Origin: an uncultured Acidimicrobiales bacterium
GTDB taxonomy: Bacteria; Actinomycetota; Acidimicrobiia; Acidimicrobiales; Hopanoidiivorantaceae
Direction: 5' to 3'
Length of the DNA stretch: 64,000 bases
Assembly: GCA_958295755.1 (NCBI GenBank)
Contig: OY282367.1
Coordinates: 1,678,022-1,742,021, forward strand
In this document: one piece after another, positions 44,140 through 53,297 of the stretch
Position numbering within the stretch: position 1 is the first letter of the stretch
Layout: each line of letters opens with the position of its first letter
Position numbers and translations under genes: made by a program
Notes under the pieces: generated by a model
Told to the model about the DNA's origin: nothing
Database searches by the model: none
Seen by the model: the letters and a program-made list of their open reading frames with translations, nothing else

Positions 44140-46656
44140 ATGGAACTCAAAGAATATCAAATCGCCACACTTGATGCCTTCACTCGCTGGCTAGACGAGT
44201 TGAAAAAGGCTAGAACTCAATCAGATATATCAATCGCTGCTTTAACTAATGTCGGCCAAGATATATCAGATGACATAAAGAACTTCCCCAAATCTGCCTG
44301 GAGCAATCTTGCTAAAGCTGGTGGTGTGGCTGAAACCGCTGGCAAAGAATATATCTCTCGCACCGACGACGCAGATCGTCCCATTCCCCACATTTGCTTC
44401 AAAGTGCCCACAGGCGGTGGTAAAACTCTGCTTGCCGCTGCTGCACTAGAACGTCTCAACAGGCAAACTGGCTTGACACTTTGGATAACCCCAACCAGAG
44501 CGATATATCAACAGACCGAATCTGCCTTGAAAAACCGCGAGCATCCCTACCGCCAGATGCTTGAGAGAGCCAGTGGCGGAAGGGTCAAGTTACTAGAGAA
44601 AGACGATATCTTTACCTCAGCTGATGTGGCGCACTACATGTGCGTGATGCTACTGATGCTACCCGCCACTAATCGCAAAAAAGGGCGCGACTTCCTGCGG
44701 ATGTTCAGGGATTCTGGCCGTTATCCCACACTCTTCCCAGACCACGATGAAGTATTTGGCAATGCCCATCTCATCAATGATTACCCTGACTTGGACAAGA
44801 CACCAGGCGGTTTGGTAAAGCACAGTCTTTTCAATGTCTTCAAAATGCTACGCCCTGTGGTGATTCTGGATGAAGCACATAAAGCATACGGAGCAAAATC
44901 CGGAGAGTCCAATGAAGAATTTGTTCGCTCAATCAATCGCCTAGATCCTAGTTTGGTGATAGAACTATCAGCCACCCCGAATAGAGGTATAAGCAATCTT
45001 CTTGTGGATATTACTGGAGTTGAACTAAAACAGGAAGAGATGATAAAGCTACCTGTTCAAGTCACCTCCTTTAAGAATACAGAATGGAAGCACACTCTAA
45101 ATCATGCTCATCAGGAACTAAACGAACTAGGGAATGAAGCAAGATCGTTGCATCACAGCGAAGGCCGCTATATCCGTCCTATCGCAGTGGTTCGTGTGGA
45201 GCGCACAGGTAAAGATCAACGAGATGGCCAGAAAATCCATGCTGAAGATGTACGGGAATATCTGTCGCAAAACTTGGGGGTGCCAAATGAACAGATTGCC
45301 GTCAAATCATCTGTCACTGATGAGCTGGGGCGGGAAGACTTGCTCTCAGAATTTTCTCAAATTCGATGGATTATCACAAAAGCAGCACTAATGGAAGGAT
45401 GGGACTGCCCCTTTGCCTACTTGTTGGTGATTCTCGATAATACACGGGCTCAGAAAGCTATAACTCAGTTAGTCGGTAGAGTAATGCGTCAACCCAGTGC
45501 TCGACGAACAAGCAGAGAAATGCTGAACCAGTGTTATGTGCATTGTTGGAACACAGAGGTTGGTAAAGCCGTCGAGCTTGTTAAGGATGGTTTGGAAGCT
45601 GAGGGTTTAACAGGCTTGAGAGACGAAGTGATTTCTACATCCAACGAACTTAAACCCGTGGTGATTGGGCGTCGCGAGAAGTTTAGAAACACCACAATCT
45701 TCTTGCCTAAAGTCTTGCACAAGCAAAATGGTGAATGGGAAGAACTCGACTATCAGCGACATATTCTTCCTGAGGTCGATTGGAATTCGCTTGACGCTCA
45801 CGACCCTCAAAGCAGTGCCCTAGACACAGCCAGTATCCAGCAAGCAGCCGTGGATGTCGGTAATGTGCCCACAGTCTGGTATGGAGATAGAGAACTACAG
45901 ATAGACAAGTCCATCAAAATCTCATGGTATGCCAGACGTCTCGCTGACCTGATTCCAAATCCGTGGCAGGCTTCACGCGTTGCTCAAGACTTAATTGACA
46001 AATTCAATCAGAATGGCAGAATAGACGAGGAAGTATACGACAGACGCTCTCAACTAACTCAAGAACTACGAACATATGTTGCTCAATCCATAGAATTCCG
46101 CACCCAGGAAGTGTTTGAACAAAAGATAGCTAAAGGCATAATACGATTTGATCTTGAGGCAGACTTGCCAAACTACCAGATGACCAAGCAATACGAAATA
46201 CCAGCGAATATTGATGACCACGCAATTTCAAAATATGGAATGCCTCTGCAACTAAGCTTGTTTGAGACAATTTATGATAAGCAATTTGACAGCGATCTTG
46301 AACGAAATTTTGCTCGCTACATAGATGAAAACAGAGCCATTCGATGGTGGCACCGCGTGGCTGTGCGACAAAGAGGCGACTACTACCTGAAGGGCTGGAA
46401 GCAGGAGCGCATCTGGCCTGATTTCATTGCGATGGCCGACGACACATTTGGAAAGTCGCAACTGTTGATATTTGAAACAAAAGGTGAACAATTCAGAGGC
46501 ACCCCTGATACGGAATACAAAGAACGAGTCTTGGAGACACTTCAGCAGGCTTTCAACTGCGGAACGATGACCATCAGCGACGGTCCCGCCAAAGGCATCT
46601 TCCGTCTGGTTTTCGAAGGTGACTTCGCTTTAGCTCTGGCGGGCTTGGCTGACTGA
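44140..46656 (+). CDS. res: Type III restriction enzyme, Res subunit
   Basis: The 838-residue protein is the ATP-dependent helicase and nuclease partner of Mod. It shows Walker A FKVPTGGGKTLLAAAALERL near residue 90, DEAH box VVILDEAHKAYG near 245, motif III IELSATPNRGIS, the later LVGRVMRQPSARR helicase motif, and a C-terminal PD-(D/E)xK-like nuclease region (IWPDFIAMADDTFGKSQLLIFETKGEQF). All expected motifs are present and the frame is intact. It would be restricted to acting when Mod is ON, since Res needs Mod. It converges with selB. Confidence 0.93.
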   Translation: MELKEYQIATLDAFTRWLDELKKARTQSDISIAALTNVGQDISDDIKNFPKSAWSNLAKAGGVAETAGKEYISRTDDADRPIPHICFKVPTGGGKTLLAAAALERLNRQTGLTLWITPTRAIYQQTESALKNREHPYRQMLERASGGRVKLLEKDDIFTSADVAHYMCVMLLMLPATNRKKGRDFLRMFRDSGRYPTLFPDHDEVFGNAHLINDYPDLDKTPGGLVKHSLFNVFKMLRPVVILDEAHKAYGAKSGESNEEFVRSINRLDPSLVIELSATPNRGISNLLVDITGVELKQEEMIKLPVQVTSFKNTEWKHTLNHAHQELNELGNEARSLHHSEGRYIRPIAVVRVERTGKDQRDGQKIHAEDVREYLSQNLGVPNEQIAVKSSVTDELGREDLLSEFSQIRWIITKAALMEGWDCPFAYLLVILDNTRAQKAITQLVGRVMRQPSARRTSREMLNQCYVHCWNTEVGKAVELVKDGLEAEGLTGLRDEVISTSNELKPVVIGRREKFRNTTIFLPKVLHKQNGEWEELDYQRHILPEVDWNSLDAHDPQSSALDTASIQQAAVDVGNVPTVWYGDRELQIDKSIKISWYARRLADLIPNPWQASRVAQDLIDKFNQNGRIDEEVYDRRSQLTQELRTYVAQSIEFRTQEVFEQKIAKGIIRFDLEADLPNYQMTKQYEIPANIDDHAISKYGMPLQLSLFETIYDKQFDSDLERNFARYIDENRAIRWWHRVAVRQRGDYYLKGWKQERIWPDFIAMADDTFGKSQLLIFETKGEQFRGTPDTEYKERVLETLQQAFNCGTMTISDGPAKGIFRLVFEGDFALALAGLAD

Positions 46657-46690
46657 AGTCAATCGGCTCTGTAGTCTGGGGCGATGCCTC

Positions 46691-48409
46691 TCAAAGGCGG
46701 GGGCCGGCGGTGCGGAGGTCGCCTTGGCGGCGGGTTATGCCTTTGTTGTCTAGGAGGGCTAGGAGGGGGAGGATGTATTTTCTAGTAGTGGAGAGGCTTT
46801 CTCTAAATTCGGCAACTGTGAAGCCTTCGGGTTGGGCTTTTAGGATTTTTGCTACTGCTTCTGTGGCTTGAATGACTGCTTCGTCTGCGAAGTAGATGCC
46901 GCTTTCTTCTACGATCAAGCCTCGGTGGATCATTGCTCGCAGTTCTGCTCGGCCTACGCCTTCGGGGGGTGGTGGAGTGAATGGGGCTGCTCGTAAGGCT
47001 GCGATGTAGGGATGGCTTTCTATGACGTCTTCTTCGTCTGCGACTCGCACTTGGCCTCCCTCTGTGGTTAGGTCGTCCATAGTCTCAAGGGCGGCTCGCT
47101 CCTGTTCATCAAGGGCTGCTATGTCGTAGCGGCCTGCTTTGCTAACACGCTTGCGAATGTTGCTTTGGGTAGCTACCAGCACTTCGGATGAGACAACCCA
47201 GTCCCCGACAGATTCCACCCCCTCTTGGGAATCCGAAAGCTCAGAAGCCAGCAGTTCCAACTCGCTTGCTCGCACCCAGCCTCGCTCTCTCACTACTCGT
47301 TCCACACTGCGATCTGGGCGGGCACGAGAGGCGGGCAACACAGGATCAACATCTAACAATTCTCCCCCGCCGACTGTTTCTGACCTCCCGAACTCTCGCA
47401 ACACGAAGCGGTCGCCAGGTTGGAAAGGCAAAGCATGAGACAGATGCAGACGTACTGCGCCTGTTTCGCCCGGTGCCAAAGCTTTAGCACCCAGCACACG
47501 TAGCTTGACGGGGAACTCTCCCGAACCGAAATATGCCACATAAGCTCCTCGCCGAGAGACATCGTGCCCTAGAGTTTCCAGAACAGTTAGCGAAGCGTCG
47601 CACTGATTCGTCATCCACCATTGGCCTTCCCGCACCAGCACATCGCCCCGTTGGGCTTCATCTGCGCCAACTCGCCCCAAGTTGAGTGCCACTCTGCTGC
47701 CCGGCCGGGCGGCTTCGCAGGCTTCATCATGGGTTTCTATGCCCCGAACTCGCACATCTCGCCGCGCAGGGCACAACATGAGCTTGTCATCTATCGCAAT
47801 TTGCCCGCCGGTGAGCGTTCCCGTGATTACCGTTCCAGAACCTCGGATGGTAAATGACCTGTCAATCCAAAGGCGTGGACGGGCGGCATCTAAAGCTACT
47901 GGCGTGACGGCGAGTAGTCGGTCTAAGGCTTCGCGCATCTCCTCTAGCCCCTCACCGCTGAGAGAATCCACCTCCACTACTTCGGCGTCTTCTAAGAATG
48001 TGCCGGCAATATGGTCTTCCACATCTAGTTTGGCTAGCTCTCGCAAATCGTTGTCGGTAACTCCGACTTTCGTGAGTGCCACCAAGCCGTGTTGCAAACC
48101 GAGCAACTCTAAAATGCGTAGATGCTCTTCTGACTGAGGCTTCCATCCCTCGGTGGCAGCCACCACGAACACACAGGCATCCACCGCCCCCACCCCTGCG
48201 AGCATGTTTTTCAAGAAGCGCACATGGCCGGGCACATCCACGAAAGAGACCGACCGGCCTGACGGCAGCGTCGCGGTAGCAAAACCTAGGTCTATCGTGA
48301 GGCCGCGCTCTTTTTCTTCGGCAAAACGGTCAGGGTCGGTACCTGTGAGGGCTTGGACGAGAGTGGATTTGCCGTGATCTACATGTCCAGCTGTGGATAT
48401 GACAATCAT
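46691..48409 (-). CDS. selB: Selenocysteine-specific elongation factor SelB
   Basis: SelB brings selenocysteyl-tRNA to UGA codons marked by a SECIS hairpin. The 572-residue protein begins IVISTAGHVDHGKSTLVQALTGTDPDRFAEEKERGLTIDLGFA (G1 and SelB-type switch I), then FVDVPGHVRFLKNMLAGV and ALTKVGV, EF-Tu-like domains 2 and 3, and a C-terminal winged-helix array (residues 370-572) that binds SECIS RNA. Length is in the usual range. Its start overlaps selA by 4 nt (ATGA). Its presence means the cell decodes at least one UGA as selenocysteine, and a candidate lies 4 kb upstream in the same direction. Confidence 0.96.
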   Translation of the reverse strand: MIVISTAGHVDHGKSTLVQALTGTDPDRFAEEKERGLTIDLGFATATLPSGRSVSFVDVPGHVRFLKNMLAGVGAVDACVFVVAATEGWKPQSEEHLRILELLGLQHGLVALTKVGVTDNDLRELAKLDVEDHIAGTFLEDAEVVEVDSLSGEGLEEMREALDRLLAVTPVALDAARPRLWIDRSFTIRGSGTVITGTLTGGQIAIDDKLMLCPARRDVRVRGIETHDEACEAARPGSRVALNLGRVGADEAQRGDVLVREGQWWMTNQCDASLTVLETLGHDVSRRGAYVAYFGSGEFPVKLRVLGAKALAPGETGAVRLHLSHALPFQPGDRFVLREFGRSETVGGGELLDVDPVLPASRARPDRSVERVVRERGWVRASELELLASELSDSQEGVESVGDWVVSSEVLVATQSNIRKRVSKAGRYDIAALDEQERAALETMDDLTTEGGQVRVADEEDVIESHPYIAALRAAPFTPPPPEGVGRAELRAMIHRGLIVEESGIYFADEAVIQATEAVAKILKAQPEGFTVAEFRESLSTTRKYILPLLALLDNKGITRRQGDLRTAGPRL

Positions 48410-49746
48410 TTCAATCCCAGCACTGCGTTGCTGACATCTTCATCTTGATATGGAAAGATCGTTCGGAAATCTAAAAAAGTTTGATCTTGCGACACTCTGG
48501 CTACGAGCCGATGACTGCGTAACTCTTCGCCTCGGTCACCCTCCAAGACGATGCCCGCCGATGGGATCTCCACACCCGGAAGTGTGCCACCGCCAGGCAC
48601 TGAAAACATCTCGGCAACCTGAACTTCAGAGACCTGAACTCCAGCAACTTGATCTACAACAACCTGATCTAAAGCAACACTAGCGATAGCTTCGGCTCTA
48701 GCTCGAAGTTCAGAGACTGGCTTGGTGGCCATCGCCCAAAACGGGATGCTCTGGCCGTCGCGCCGAAGATATGCCAAAGCCACTTCTTGAAGCGCGCCCA
48801 ACACATGTCCGCCAGGTCGCAAAGCTCTAGCTAGTGGGTGACGGGCGCAACGTTCTATGAGGTCGGAGCGACCGCAAATGATCCCGGCTTGCGGGCCGCC
48901 TAGGAGTTTGTCGCCAGAGAACACCACCAAGTCGGCACCGGCTTCCAAACTTTGCCTTGCCGCCGGCTCGCCCGCTAACCACTGGGGCGGTTCATCAGCA
49001 AGCCACGGGCAACGAGCGTCCAGTAGCCCAGAGCCGATGTCGTAGACCACTGGCACTCCTAGCGTGGACATCTCGCTCACCTCCACCGATTCGGTGAAAC
49101 CAGAAATGGTGTAGTTGGATTGGTGCACTTTCAAGCAGAGAGCAATGTCAGCAGAAGGACGCGTCAAAGCTGCCTGGTAGTCGCTGAGGCGAGTGCGGTT
49201 GGTGGTGCCGACTTCTACAAGTTTGGCACCCGACTGCGACATCACTTCTGGCACCCTGAAGCCTCCACCAATTTCCACTAGCTCGCCACGCCCTACTGCT
49301 ACACCTCGCCCTGATGCTAAAGCTGCGAGCACCAACAGCATTGCGGCTGCACCGTTATTTACAACCATGGCCCTTTCGGTTTCGCAGAGCCGGGCGAAAA
49401 GACGTCCTACGGTTTGCTGACGCGAACCACGCTCGCCTTGGCTAAGGTCAAATTCTAAGTTGGAATAGCCCGTTGGGTGGCTTATGGGCCAAGGGGCGCG
49501 CCCTAAATTGGTGTGAAGCAACACACCTGTTGCATTGATAACAGGCTGAAGTAAAGATGCTTCCTGATGAGTGGCTATAGCTGATGCGACAGCAACAAAA
49601 TCGGTATGGTCATCGCTGCCACTGCCGGTAGCACTGCTGGCGATGGCTTCTCGTGCGGCATCTACCAACAATGGCTGAGGCAAAGGTGAATTTTCGCTCA
49701 GCGATCTGGCAAGCGCATCCACCGACGGTGGACGCGGTGAGTTCAA
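48406..49746 (-). CDS. selA: L-seryl-tRNA(Sec) selenium transferase
   Basis: SelA converts seryl-tRNA(Sec) into selenocysteyl-tRNA(Sec) using selenophosphate. The 446 residues match the PLP fold-type I SelA family: INATGVLLHTNLGRAPWP, ERAMVVNNGAAAMLLVLAALASGRGVAVGRGELVEIGGGFRVPEVM, VYDIGSGLL and the PLP-lysine segment VVFSGDKLLGGPQAGIICG. Together with SelB it shows a bacterial Sec pathway; selC (tRNA-Sec) and selD are not in this window. About 135 nt separate it from the hydrolase gene upstream, without a visible terminator. Confidence 0.96.
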   Translation of the reverse strand: MNSPRPPSVDALARSLSENSPLPQPLLVDAAREAIASSATGSGSDDHTDFVAVASAIATHQEASLLQPVINATGVLLHTNLGRAPWPISHPTGYSNLEFDLSQGERGSRQQTVGRLFARLCETERAMVVNNGAAAMLLVLAALASGRGVAVGRGELVEIGGGFRVPEVMSQSGAKLVEVGTTNRTRLSDYQAALTRPSADIALCLKVHQSNYTISGFTESVEVSEMSTLGVPVVYDIGSGLLDARCPWLADEPPQWLAGEPAARQSLEAGADLVVFSGDKLLGGPQAGIICGRSDLIERCARHPLARALRPGGHVLGALQEVALAYLRRDGQSIPFWAMATKPVSELRARAEAIASVALDQVVVDQVAGVQVSEVQVAEMFSVPGGGTLPGVEIPSAGIVLEGDRGEELRSHRLVARVSQDQTFLDFRTIFPYQDEDVSNAVLGLK

Positions 49747-49880
49747 AGATGCCTCCCTCTTCCAGCGTCTCTCATGTTTCTATGGTAGAGGCGAAACGGC
49801 AAGCTTCGGGCAAAAATAACATTGGCTGTGCCCAGCACAAAAAGTGGTAAAAGAAAAAGTTGCTAAAGAACAGGACAAAC

Positions 49881-50849
49881 CTAGTTGCGACTCAAAAACT
49901 CCTCAATCAAAGCAGCCAACTCCACCGGCTTATCACCTTGAATGCTGTGACCTGCGCCAGGCACGATCACCACTTCGGCTTCGGGGCGGCGGCACAAAAG
50001 TTCTTCTATGTCTTCGTCACCCACCACGCCAGACTCGCTGCCTTTGCAGAGCAACAAAGGCACGGTGATTCCATCAATGGCACCCCACGCCGAACCAAAG
50101 AACTCTAAATCAGACCCATCGCCTGCCGATCCTTCTCCTGCTGAAGCGTTGCTTGTATCATCGCTTGCTGTTCCTGCATCGTCATCTCTAACTCTCGTGG
50201 GATCCCACCGCCATGTCCAGCGGCCGTCGGGAAGTTCTTTGGCATTGTTTAGAATGCCTCGCCGTAGCGATGCCTCGCTTCGAGTGGGATTGTGTTCTAT
50301 CGTGCGAGCCAAGATGTCGTCAAATGACTCAAAATACACCGGCCCAGAGATGAACTCTAAAATCGGTTCAGCTTTGACTCGGTTCACCCCGGGTGTGATA
50401 TCCACCAGCATCAGACTACGAACCAGCTGCGGATTTATGTCTGCCAGCATCAAGGCAGTCAATCCGCCGAGCGACATACCAGCCACCGCTTTAGCATCTG
50501 GAGCAAGCTCAGCCACGATGGAACGAACATCTTCAGCTAGCTCAGATGGCGAATAGGCATGATCTTCGCGCCAGTCGGAGTGGCCGTGGCCGGGCAAGTC
50601 CACCGCTAGCAGAGGTCGTTTCAATGCCATAGCTACGGTGTCCCAGGTGTGGGCGTTTTGAGCACCGCCGTGGAAAAGCACTAACTCTGGCGGGGCGTCG
50701 CCCCACATAAGCGCGCTCAACTTGCGACCTTCGCCGTCGGGTAGCTCGTGTGAGACTCGTCTCGGCATAAATTCGCTGTCCCATTTCACGCCCGCTTCGT
50801 CAGCAGCTTCGGCGAGCATTGAGAATTCTTGGATGTCTTTTGACTGCAT
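49881..50849 (-). CDS. Alpha/beta hydrolase
   Basis: I take the ATG at 50849, which overlaps the permease stop (TGATG), giving 322 residues. The fold is clear: oxyanion segment LVLFHGGAQNAHTWDTVA, VDLPGHGHSDW, nucleophile elbow GMSLGG with Ser near residue 125, and the C-terminal catalytic His in VPGAGHSIQGDKP. A Ser/Ala/Gly/Asp insert (about residues 218-245) interrupts the lid region. The substrate is unknown. Coupled translation with the ABC genes suggests it belongs to this operon. Confidence 0.88.
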   Translation of the reverse strand: MQSKDIQEFSMLAEAADEAGVKWDSEFMPRRVSHELPDGEGRKLSALMWGDAPPELVLFHGGAQNAHTWDTVAMALKRPLLAVDLPGHGHSDWREDHAYSPSELAEDVRSIVAELAPDAKAVAGMSLGGLTALMLADINPQLVRSLMLVDITPGVNRVKAEPILEFISGPVYFESFDDILARTIEHNPTRSEASLRRGILNNAKELPDGRWTWRWDPTRVRDDDAGTASDDTSNASAGEGSAGDGSDLEFFGSAWGAIDGITVPLLLCKGSESGVVGDEDIEELLCRRPEAEVVIVPGAGHSIQGDKPVELAALIEEFLSRN

Positions 50850-51613
50850 CATTCGCTCTCGGCTTTCGGTACCCATTGAAAATATTTCAGCACAAAAATC
50901 AAACCTACTACGCCCCAAGCGGCCACTACTAATAGATCGGCTAATCGTCCGTCTTGCAGGGAGGAGTCGAATCCCGACCTGAAACCTTCGGCGAAGGAGC
51001 GCAGCGGGAAGATGCCACCCAGTATCTCCATCCATCTAGGGGGGTCGTCCATCGGAATAAAGATGTTGGAAATGAAAGCAAGCGGCAAGATGGTGGCATT
51101 GGTGATAGCTGAGGCAGCTTGGCCAGTTTTAGCGAGGATAGATACGGCCATTCCCAGCACGGCGAAAGCCAGCACACCTACCGCAAAGAACAGTGCCATC
51201 CAACCGATCTGGCTGTAGTTGATTGAGATATCGGCGATGAAAGTCCCTACTACGAACAAAATCGTAGCTCCTAAGAAGGCAACCCACACGGCCGATGCCA
51301 CAGTGCCTGTGAGGAATTGCCAAGGGGCTGCTGGGGTGCCTCGCACTCGTTTCAGGGTGCCATCTTCGCGCATGAAAGCAAGCGTCACACCCAAGTTGGT
51401 GTAGGTGGCTGTGGCGGCAGTGAAGCTTGCCAGAGCAGGCACATAAAACTCAGAGATGTTGATCTGCCCGCCCGTGCCGTAGGGGTCGGAGCCGAAAATG
51501 CTGACGAATATGATCATCATCACCAGCGGTAGCGCGAGCGTAAAGAACGCCGCCACAGGCGTGCGCCAGAAAATGTGATTATGAAATCGGAACCAGATAT
51601 AGGCGAGTTTCAC
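50849..51613 (-). CDS. ABC-2 type transporter permease
   Basis: The 254-residue membrane protein has about six transmembrane helices (for example AFFTLALPLVMMIIFVSIFG, VASAVWVAFLGATILFVVGTF, GWMALFFAVGVLAFAVLGMAVSILA and ATILPLAFISNIFIPMDDPPRW) and ends with LLVVAAWGVVGLIFVLKYFQW, the ABC-2 exporter layout. It starts with GTG overlapping the ATPase stop by 4 nt. It probably exports a drug, lipid or polysaccharide with the adjacent ATPase. Confidence 0.9.
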   Translation of the reverse strand: MKLAYIWFRFHNHIFWRTPVAAFFTLALPLVMMIIFVSIFGSDPYGTGGQINISEFYVPALASFTAATATYTNLGVTLAFMREDGTLKRVRGTPAAPWQFLTGTVASAVWVAFLGATILFVVGTFIADISINYSQIGWMALFFAVGVLAFAVLGMAVSILAKTGQAASAITNATILPLAFISNIFIPMDDPPRWMEILGGIFPLRSFAEGFRSGFDSSLQDGRLADLLVVAAWGVVGLIFVLKYFQWVPKAESE

Positions 51614-52704
51614 GAAGATGCCTCTGTTATCTCAGATCTCTCTGCTATCTCAGTTGCCCCGCCGACCAAAGATCTCTCTGCTACCTCAGTTGTCCCTGCG
51701 ACCAAAGATTTCTCTGCTGCCTCAGTTGTCTCCGCTGCCTCAATCTTGGATTCCACGAGGCTCAGGTATCTGTCTTCTAAGGTAGAGCGCGACACCGTAA
51801 GACCTTCAAGCTCTACTCCACTCTCTTGTGCCAACCCAGTAAGGCGATGGAGTAGCTTCGTGGGTGCGTCTGTTTCTAATACGACTTTGCGGACAGACAT
51901 TTCGCCTGCTGTTACATCCTCGCTGTCTGGCAAACTCTCTGCCTTACTGTCTGTCTGCCTGCCTATCTGCTCGCCTGTCTGCTCCTCTAACCATGCCACC
52001 GACCAGCCTCGCGGCATCGTGAATTCAACTTTCGTAGTGTCTTTGCCCGACATCAGATCGTCGGGCTTGCCCAAATGCGCCACTTCGCCCGCCACTAAAA
52101 CTGCCATCCTGTCAGCCAAGTAGCTGACTTCTTCCATGTAGTGCGAAGTGAGAAGGATGGTCGTGCCGCTAGCGCGCAGATCGCTCAACATTTGCCAGGC
52201 TTCTCGACGGGCTTCGGGGGCGAAACCTGTGGTCGGCTCATCAAGAAATAGCAGTTCAGGGTCGCCTACTAGCCCCAAAGCGAGATCTAGCTTGCGCTTC
52301 TGTCCGCCGGAAAGCCGCGAAATCCGTCTGTGGGCAGCGTCTGTCAGCCTAACCAGATCTAGCAGTTCGTCGGCGGAGCGGGCGTGGGAATAGCTAGCCC
52401 CGATGATTTCAAGCAGTTCTTTCGGGGTAAAAGGAGGATCAGCAATGCCAGACTGCGAAACAATGCCGATGCGGTCCTTCATTTTCAGGTTGTGATCCGC
52501 CGGATTTTGCCCCAGTACTTTCACCGAACCTGAAGTAGCTTTGCGGTGCCCTTCTAATATCTCCACGCAGGTGGATTTACCCGCACCGTTCGGGCCCAGC
52601 AGAGCAAAAATCTCGCCTTGTTCAAGCGAGAAGCTGACGCCTTTTAAGGCTTGAAGTTCGCCGTATCTTTTTTGAAGCTGCTCAACAGAGACAACAGATG
52701 ACAC
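51610..52704 (-). CDS. ABC transporter ATP-binding protein
   Basis: The 364-residue ATPase has Walker A LLGPNGAGKST, Q-loop IGIVSQ, signature RLSGGQKRKLDLALGL, Walker B LLFLDEPTTGF and switch His TSHYMEE, the drug-exporter (DrrA/CcmA-like) type. It starts with GTG 4 nt after the stop of the selenoprotein gene, so it is probably in the same transcript. After the usual C-terminal domain it ends with about 40 extra residues of repeated TTEVAERSLVGG-like phrases, encoded by a degenerate 36-bp tandem repeat near 51625-51740. Confidence 0.92.
   Translation of the reverse strand: MSSVVSVEQLQKRYGELQALKGVSFSLEQGEIFALLGPNGAGKSTCVEILEGHRKATSGSVKVLGQNPADHNLKMKDRIGIVSQSGIADPPFTPKELLEIIGASYSHARSADELLDLVRLTDAAHRRISRLSGGQKRKLDLALGLVGDPELLFLDEPTTGFAPEARREAWQMLSDLRASGTTILLTSHYMEEVSYLADRMAVLVAGEVAHLGKPDDLMSGKDTTKVEFTMPRGWSVAWLEEQTGEQIGRQTDSKAESLPDSEDVTAGEMSVRKVVLETDAPTKLLHRLTGLAQESGVELEGLTVSRSTLEDRYLSLVESKIEAAETTEAAEKSLVAGTTEVAERSLVGGATEIAERSEITEASS
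51625..51745. repeat. Degenerate 36-bp tandem repeat at the 3' end of the ABC ATPase gene
   Basis: About three to four copies of a unit containing TCTCTGCTACCTCAGTTGTC and ACCAAAGAT lie inside the coding region and encode alternating AERSLV/TTEVAE phrases. The unit keeps the frame. Confidence 0.65.
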
Positions 52705-52708
52705 TCAT

Positions 52709-53206
52709 TCAGACTACAGAGCCTTGCGGTGAAGGAGTAGGCATCTCTGTGGTAGGCATTTCTGGCGGTGGCCCCCACGCTATCGCCGATTTAGACATCC
52801 CGCAAACCATAGAAATGGTGAGGGTGAGTTCCTCTAGCTCGGAAGGCGAAAACAGCCTGTGGAGTTCTTCTCGGAGGTCATCAGTCATGGATTTGCCACC
52901 CACAATCACATCTGCGTAACCGATGGTGGCCTTGTGGCGGTCGCTTAGCTCAGATGTCTCATAGTCGGCATCTATCTGGGCGACATGTTCTTCAGTAAGA
53001 CCCTGCTGTTTCGCACCTGCGAAACGAAGGTTCTTTCAAAGGTTGCAGTCCACAAGCCGAGCATTGCGGATGCGAGCTACCTCCTTCGTGGGCTGATCCA
53101 GTAGGCCACGCGACCACATCTCGCCATAAAAGCGATTGAAAGTCGCTAGCATCTCAGGCTGATGCTCAAAGAAAATGCCGCTGTCGTGCGGAGGTTTAAT
53201 TCTCAT
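52709..53206 (-). CDS. Selenocysteine-containing CMD/AhpD-like protein (CxxU, TGA at 53036-53038)
   Basis: Reading from the ATG at 53206, the frame is MRIKPPHDSG... and reaches TGA as codon 57 in the context RLVDC-NL-(TGA)-KNLRFAGAK. It continues open for another 108 codons to TGA at 52711-52709, 165 residues in all. The post-TGA part (LTEEHVAQI, ELSDRHKATIGYADVIVG, LFSPSELEELTLTISMVCGMSKS) is a continuous CMD-fold sequence. CMD/AhpD-like redox proteins have CxxC here, so TGA replaces the second cysteine: CxxU. An in-frame TGA lies 2 codons before the ATG, so the start is bounded. A SECIS-like hairpin follows (53008-53035) and selA-selB lie downstream on the same strand. It is likely a thiol/selenol peroxidase or oxidoreductase; the substrate is unknown. 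Automatic annotation would split it or call it a pseudogene. Confidence 0.88.
53008..53035 (-). promoter_or_regulatory. SECIS element of the CMD selenoprotein
   Basis: Ten nucleotides after the TGA (AAGAACCTTC) a perfect 7-bp stem forms, GTTTCGC with GCGAAAC (53025-53019 and 53014-53008), closed by the tetraloop AGGT. Weaker pairing (ACCTT with AGGGT) can extend the base. Bacterial SECIS hairpins start about 11 nt after UGA and carry a GGU in the apical loop, as in E. coli fdhF, so position, stem and loop all agree. Confidence 0.8.
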
Positions 53207-53297
53207 AGCTCAATTCTAGACGATGGAACCCAGCGATTGCAGTCAGTTCTAGCAGTTGCTTTCCAAGCTAGTTACAGACCAGTTACATTCCAGATAA

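Noticed and set aside
46657..49880. tRNA-Sec (selC) next to selA/selB
   Set aside because: I read both flanks and the gap before selA for a long-acceptor tRNA of about 95 nt and saw no matching cloverleaf or T-arm. It is probably elsewhere.
53036..53038. The TGA in the CMD gene as an ordinary stop or decay mutation
   Set aside because: Coding similarity continues in the same frame on both sides, the TGA sits at the catalytic Cys position, a SECIS-like hairpin follows, and selA/selB are adjacent. No other disabling change is seen in the frame.
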